From: CAADGY01 sp900696665
GTDB taxonomy: Bacteria; Acidobacteriota; Terriglobia; Bryobacterales; Bryobacteraceae
Assembly (NCBI GenBank): GCA_035063885.1
Contig: JAPSFM010000167.1
Location: forward strand, 1-7,745
Direction: 5' to 3'
DNA length: 7,745 bases
Below, in pieces: positions 5,528 through 7,745 of the stretch (positions are counted from its first letter, which is position 1; each line of letters starts with the position of its first letter). The translations under genes and the position numbers were made by a program. Below the pieces are notes generated by a model. That model saw only the letters and a list, made by a program, of their open reading frames with translations, was not told where the DNA came from and ran no database searches.

Positions 5528-6832
5528 GGATACTGCGGCGAGGGCGGGCTGCATACTGGGGATTTCAATTTCAGTCCGGGTTCCTTCTCCAGGCTTGCTG
5601 TCGATCCACATTCTGTAATCGTTTCCGAAGAACACTTTCAGTCGCTGGTTCACGTTCGTAACGCCGATTCCCCGTTCGAACAAAGTCGCCAGTTTCGCTT
5701 CCGGAATGCCGACGCCGTCGTCTTCCACCAGCAGATGAAGCTTTCCTCCAACCAGGGATGTTCGCAGGCGGATCGTGCCACCATCAACCTTACCGCTGAT
5801 GCCATGGCGGACGCAGTTTTCCACCAGCGGTTGGAGAATCATGCTCGGCACCTGCCATCCGAGCGTCTCCGGATCTATTTCTTTCAAAAATCGCAGCTTC
5901 GGTCCGAACCGTACCATTTCGATGGAAAGATAATCGTCGATGAACGCGAGCTCGTCTCGAAGCGGGTTCAGGTTCTCGTGTTTCCTGAGCAGCCTCCTGA
6001 GAATACTGGAGAGCTTGTAGACCACCACTCGCGCCTGTTCCGGATTCGTACGAATTAGCGAGGAGACGGAATTCAAGGTGTTAAAGAGGAAGTGCGGGTT
6101 GATCTGGCTCCGCAGGGCCTCCAGCCGTGCTTCCGTGAGCAGGCGCTGCTGCGAGTCCAGTTTCATCTCGTTTCGGGCGCTGTTCCAGATCTTCAGCGGT
6201 ACCGTTACTACGAAAAGCGTCGTCGCGTACACGGTGGCCACCAGCAAAGGCGGGGCATCGTCCACGTGCAGAGAGAAGACAGCCCGGCGGCCAAACACTT
6301 CGACGGCGGTCCACCGGACGCCTTCCGCAAAGAGGATAGCAATCAGGAATACAACATGAAAGGCAGTGCGGCGGTGATCGTCCCAACGGCGGATGAGACG
6401 GTAGAGACTCAAGTCGATGAACGGCGAGAACCGCCAGACCTCCTCTTTGTCGGGAGCACCGTCCCGCAGCAGGCCGCCAAGCACCCCGACACCCGCAAAC
6501 AGCGGCATGGAAAGATATTCGCCGTTTGCCATCGCCGGGATCGAGATAATCACGCCGGAAACCAGTCCGGTTACGTACCCGCCAAGAATACCGGAAAGGA
6601 AGCTTCCTTCGAGGCCGAGGTCTACCGCATGATAGCTTCTGGTAACCACGCGTGTGGCGACACCGGATCCATAAATAAGGGAAAAACCGAAGGCGAGTTT
6701 CAGCCGCTGCGCCAACGTTCGTTCCTCCCGCATGAGCATGCGTTTAAAGGTGCTAAAGCGGATGAGGATGCTCGCCAGCGATGCGGCGACAGCCACCTTT
6801 AGCAGCAGCGTGACCAGTTCCTGTTCCACCAT
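5525..6832 (-). CDS. LytS/YehU-type membrane sensor histidine kinase
   Basis: A 435-residue inner-membrane kinase. The N-terminal 215 residues hold about six hydrophobic segments (roughly 7-25, 43-62, 78-99, 107-122, 158-178 and 195-214). The stretch GLVSGVIISIPAMANGEYLS (89-108) and the following glycines resemble the 5TM sensor domain of LytS proteins. The His_kinase domain follows: QINPHFLFNTLNSV (243-256) with phosphoacceptor His247, the N-box QPLVENCVRHGI (334-345), the ATP-binding DDGVGIP (371-377) and GIGVTNVNQRL (388-398). These kinases normally phosphorylate a LytTR-domain response regulator, but none is encoded next to this gene in the window. ATG 6832 has no Shine-Dalgarno sequence. 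A perfect TATAAT ends 15 bp upstream, so the leader would be only about 8-11 nt. It is probably the first gene of a unit with the methyltransferase. The signal sensed cannot be read. Confidence 0.93.
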   Translation of the reverse strand: MVEQELVTLLLKVAVAASLASILIRFSTFKRMLMREERTLAQRLKLAFGFSLIYGSGVATRVVTRSYHAVDLGLEGSFLSGILGGYVTGLVSGVIISIPAMANGEYLSMPLFAGVGVLGGLLRDGAPDKEEVWRFSPFIDLSLYRLIRRWDDHRRTAFHVVFLIAILFAEGVRWTAVEVFGRRAVFSLHVDDAPPLLVATVYATTLFVVTVPLKIWNSARNEMKLDSQQRLLTEARLEALRSQINPHFLFNTLNSVSSLIRTNPEQARVVVYKLSSILRRLLRKHENLNPLRDELAFIDDYLSIEMVRFGPKLRFLKEIDPETLGWQVPSMILQPLVENCVRHGISGKVDGGTIRLRTSLVGGKLHLLVEDDGVGIPEAKLATLFERGIGVTNVNQRLKVFFGNDYRMWIDSKPGEGTRTEIEIPSMQPALAAVS

Positions 6833-6847
6833 AGGTGGCTGCTGAAC

Positions 6848-6855
6848 ATTATAAT
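6848..6855. promoter_or_regulatory. Palindromic ATTATAAT: -10 box on both strands
   Basis: ATTATAAT is its own reverse complement, so it contains a consensus TATAAT on the plus strand (6850-6855, toward ribA) and on the minus strand (6853 to 6848, toward the kinase gene). Minus-strand initiation near 6840-6843 gives an almost leaderless kinase mRNA; plus-strand initiation near 6862 gives a ribA leader of about 110 nt. I find no convincing -35 on either side. Confidence 0.55.
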
Positions 6856-6861
6856 GAACTT

Positions 6862-6972
6862 AGCTCCACAGGAAGGTCACCGGGGCAGACGAGCCACAGA
6901 CCGCAAGGCCGGAATCCATCCGATAGCCGGAGACGATTTCCTAAACTCGTACGATCTGCCCACCGATTAGCG
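6862..6972 (+). promoter_or_regulatory. Possible structured 5' leader of ribA
   Basis: This is the non-coding stretch between the palindromic -10 and the ribA ATG. GGGCAGA (6883-6889) is fully complementary to TCTGCCC (6955-6961). Inside it, CGAG (6890-6893) can pair with CTCG (6946-6949), and CCGG at 6909-6912 can pair with CCGG at 6927-6930. The outer stem closes 11 nt before the ATG. The conserved core of the FMN riboswitch expected before riboflavin genes is not recognisable. A single 7-bp match in about 110 nt could arise by chance, so a functional RNA is not established. Confidence 0.25.
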
Positions 6973-7584
6973 ATGAGCATTTCCACATTCCGGCTGACGA
7001 AAGTAGCTGAAGCCGATTTCCCCAGCCGCTTCGGCCGGTTCAGGATCTACGGATTTGAAGGACAGCGCGGCGACACGCTGGAGGAAGCTGTGGTTCTCCG
7101 TATGGGGGATATGGAGGGCGATCCTCCGCTGGTCAGAATTCATTCGCAATGCCTCACTGGGGACGTGTTCCACAGTTTGCGCTGCGACTGCCGCCTGCAA
7201 CTGGAAATGGCGCTCACCAGTATCGCCGAAGAGAGCCGGGGCCTTTTGATCTACGAACACCAGGAAGGCAGGGGGATCGGGCTCCTCAACAAATTGCGCG
7301 CCTACGCGTTGCAGGACAATGGCGCCGATACGGTAGAGGCGAACGAACTGCTGGGATTCAAGGCCGATTTGCGAAATTACGAACTGCCGGCGGAGATCAT
7401 CCGTTATTTCGGGATTCCGGCGGTGCGGCTGCTTTCGAATAACCCGGATAAGATTCAAGCGCTGGAACGGGCGGGAGTACAGGTCGCGGAACGTGTTCCC
7501 TGTCTCGTTGAGCCGGTCCAATCGACCGAGAGCTACCTTCGAACAAAAAAAGAAAAGATGCGCCACCTGCTCGAAGGCTTCTGA
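6973..7584 (+). CDS. ribA: GTP cyclohydrolase II (riboflavin synthesis, first step)
   Basis: A 203-residue cytoplasmic enzyme converting GTP to 2,5-diamino-6-ribosylamino-4(3H)-pyrimidinone 5'-phosphate, formate and pyrophosphate. It aligns end to end with E. coli RibA (196 residues). The zinc ligands are Cys60, Cys71 and Cys73 in HSQCLTGDVFHSLRCDC (57-73). The substrate loop is HQEGRGIGLLNK (96-107), and RAYALQD (109-115) includes Tyr111. Asp132 and Arg134 in KADLRNY match the E. coli catalytic residues Asp126 and Arg128. LLSNNPDK (153-160), ERVP and the terminal TKKEKMRHLL complete the family pattern. It is monofunctional, with no fused RibB domain. ATG 6973 matches the family N-terminus. 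The frame is open back to a GTG at 6835, but the extra 46 residues are arginine-rich and low in conservation signals, so they are rejected. There is no clear Shine-Dalgarno sequence. No other rib gene is adjacent. Confidence 0.96.
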   Translation: MSISTFRLTKVAEADFPSRFGRFRIYGFEGQRGDTLEEAVVLRMGDMEGDPPLVRIHSQCLTGDVFHSLRCDCRLQLEMALTSIAEESRGLLIYEHQEGRGIGLLNKLRAYALQDNGADTVEANELLGFKADLRNYELPAEIIRYFGIPAVRLLSNNPDKIQALERAGVQVAERVPCLVEPVQSTESYLRTKKEKMRHLLEGF

Positions 7585-7587
7585 CGG

Positions 7588-7695
7588 CTAACGGGTCTCC
7601 AGGGCGCGCAGAAACAGCCGAAGCGCCATCCGCTGAACCGCATAAGCAAACCCGAAGCTCGCTGGAAGAACCATCCCGATGATCACCAGTTCCAT
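7588..7695 (-). CDS. Predicted 35-residue single-pass membrane small protein
   Basis: I do not recognise this gene. An ATG at 7695 opens 35 codons ending in TAG at 7588. Residues 3-19 are hydrophobic (LVIIGMVLPASFGFAYA), long enough for one membrane segment. They are followed by an arginine-containing amphipathic tail (RMALRLFLRALETR). The N-terminus is acidic and the tail basic, suggesting N-out, C-in by the positive-inside rule. GAGG lies 9 nt before the ATG, a reasonable ribosome-binding site. The stop is 3 bp from the end of convergent ribA, consistent with the tight packing elsewhere in the window. It is short enough to be missed by most gene finders. It could be a regulatory small membrane protein or a small subunit; no function is claimed. 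A chance open frame remains possible. Confidence 0.5.
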   Translation of the reverse strand: MELVIIGMVLPASFGFAYAVQRMALRLFLRALETR

Positions 7696-7704
7696 GGCGT
7701 TACG

Positions 7705-7708
7705 CCTC
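7705..7708 (-). promoter_or_regulatory. Candidate ribosome-binding site of the small membrane protein
   Basis: GAGG on the minus strand, within the context ACGAGGCG, has a 9-nt spacer to ATG 7695. It is weak but better than the sites before several of the larger genes here. Confidence 0.4.
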
Positions 7709-7717
7709 GTAGCACGT

Positions 7718-7738
7718 CTGAATCCAAACTCTATTCAG
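7718..7738. repeat. Perfect inverted repeat CTGAAT-N9-ATTCAG upstream of the small protein
   Basis: CTGAAT (7718-7723) and ATTCAG (7733-7738) are exact reverse complements separated by 9 nt. On the minus strand the spacer overlaps TAGAGT (7733 to 7728), a weak -10-like box that would give the small gene a leader of about 25 nt. The arrangement could be an operator over a promoter, or a hairpin in a longer transcript. Confidence 0.35.
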
Positions 7739-7745
7739 CCGCTAA

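Noticed and set aside
6092..6802. Long open frame (236 codons) on the plus strand opposite the kinase gene
   Set aside because: It is antisense to a clear histidine kinase, is rich in Arg, Gln and Gly with no domain pattern, and is expected from high third-position GC on the opposite strand.
6870..6940. FMN, cobalamin or cyclic-di-GMP riboswitch before ribA
   Set aside because: Some fragments look familiar (for example AGCCGGAGAC), but the conserved blocks of each class are missing or out of order. Only a covariance search could change this.
6835..6972. N-terminal extension of ribA from GTG 6835 (46 extra residues)
   Set aside because: The extension is Arg/Ser-rich, overlaps the palindromic -10 and begins beyond the family N-terminus. 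ATG 6973 matches the E. coli RibA start.
6967..7566. Open frame of 199 codons opposite ribA
   Set aside because: It is a shadow of ribA. RibA has all its catalytic residues, and the antisense translation shows no family pattern.
1..7745. Mobile element, phage, toxin-antitoxin or defence island
   Set aside because: There are no transposase, integrase, terminal repeats, tRNA, direct-repeat arrays or nuclease-type genes. All full-size genes are ordinary chromosomal families.

Overview
The window is a GC-rich, gene-dense piece of chromosome. It holds seven complete recognisable genes, one gene tail cut by the left edge, and one very small predicted membrane protein at the right end. Two genes encode Tat-type exported proteins: an iduronate-2-sulfatase-like sulfatase and a Gfo/Idh/MocA oxidoreductase. 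Together with a LytS-type kinase and solitary vitamin genes, this mix resembles Acidobacteriota (Bryobacter/Solibacter type). That is an inference from gene content; Planctomycetota or Verrucomicrobiota cannot be excluded without a phylogeny. I see no insertion sequence, phage gene, CRISPR array, tRNA or rRNA.

Layout, left to right: the C-terminal tail of an unrecognised protein (1-103, +); an exported sulfatase (231-1670, +); a TDT/SLAC1-family anion transporter (1667-2719, -), whose stop codon overlaps the sulfatase stop; thiazole synthase ThiG (2769-3545, +), divergent from the transporter across a 49-bp gap; a Tat-exported oxidoreductase (3550-4725, -); a class I SAM methyltransferase (4800-5516, -); a LytS/YehU-type sensor histidine kinase (5525-6832, -); GTP cyclohydrolase II RibA (6973-7584, +); and a 35-residue predicted membrane protein (7588-7695, -), convergent with ribA.

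No dedicated pathway emerges. The sulfatase and the oxidoreductase fit breakdown or modification of sulfated or other sugars outside the cytoplasm. ThiG and RibA are housekeeping enzymes for thiamine and riboflavin, each standing without its usual partners. The one clear functional coupling is kinase to methyltransferase: the kinase stop codon lies inside the methyltransferase Shine-Dalgarno sequence, and no response regulator is visible. The oxidoreductase may be a third member of that unit, but it has its own ribosome-binding site after a 74-bp gap containing a hairpin.

The most interesting non-coding signals are the -10-like boxes of the form TANAATG before three genes, two of which leave almost no leader; a fully palindromic ATTATAAT between the divergent kinase and ribA genes; and a leader of about 110 nt before ribA that can form a long-range stem but does not look like an FMN riboswitch. 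I did not find a convincing new multi-gene system. The small protein and the kinase-methyltransferase pair are the best leads.
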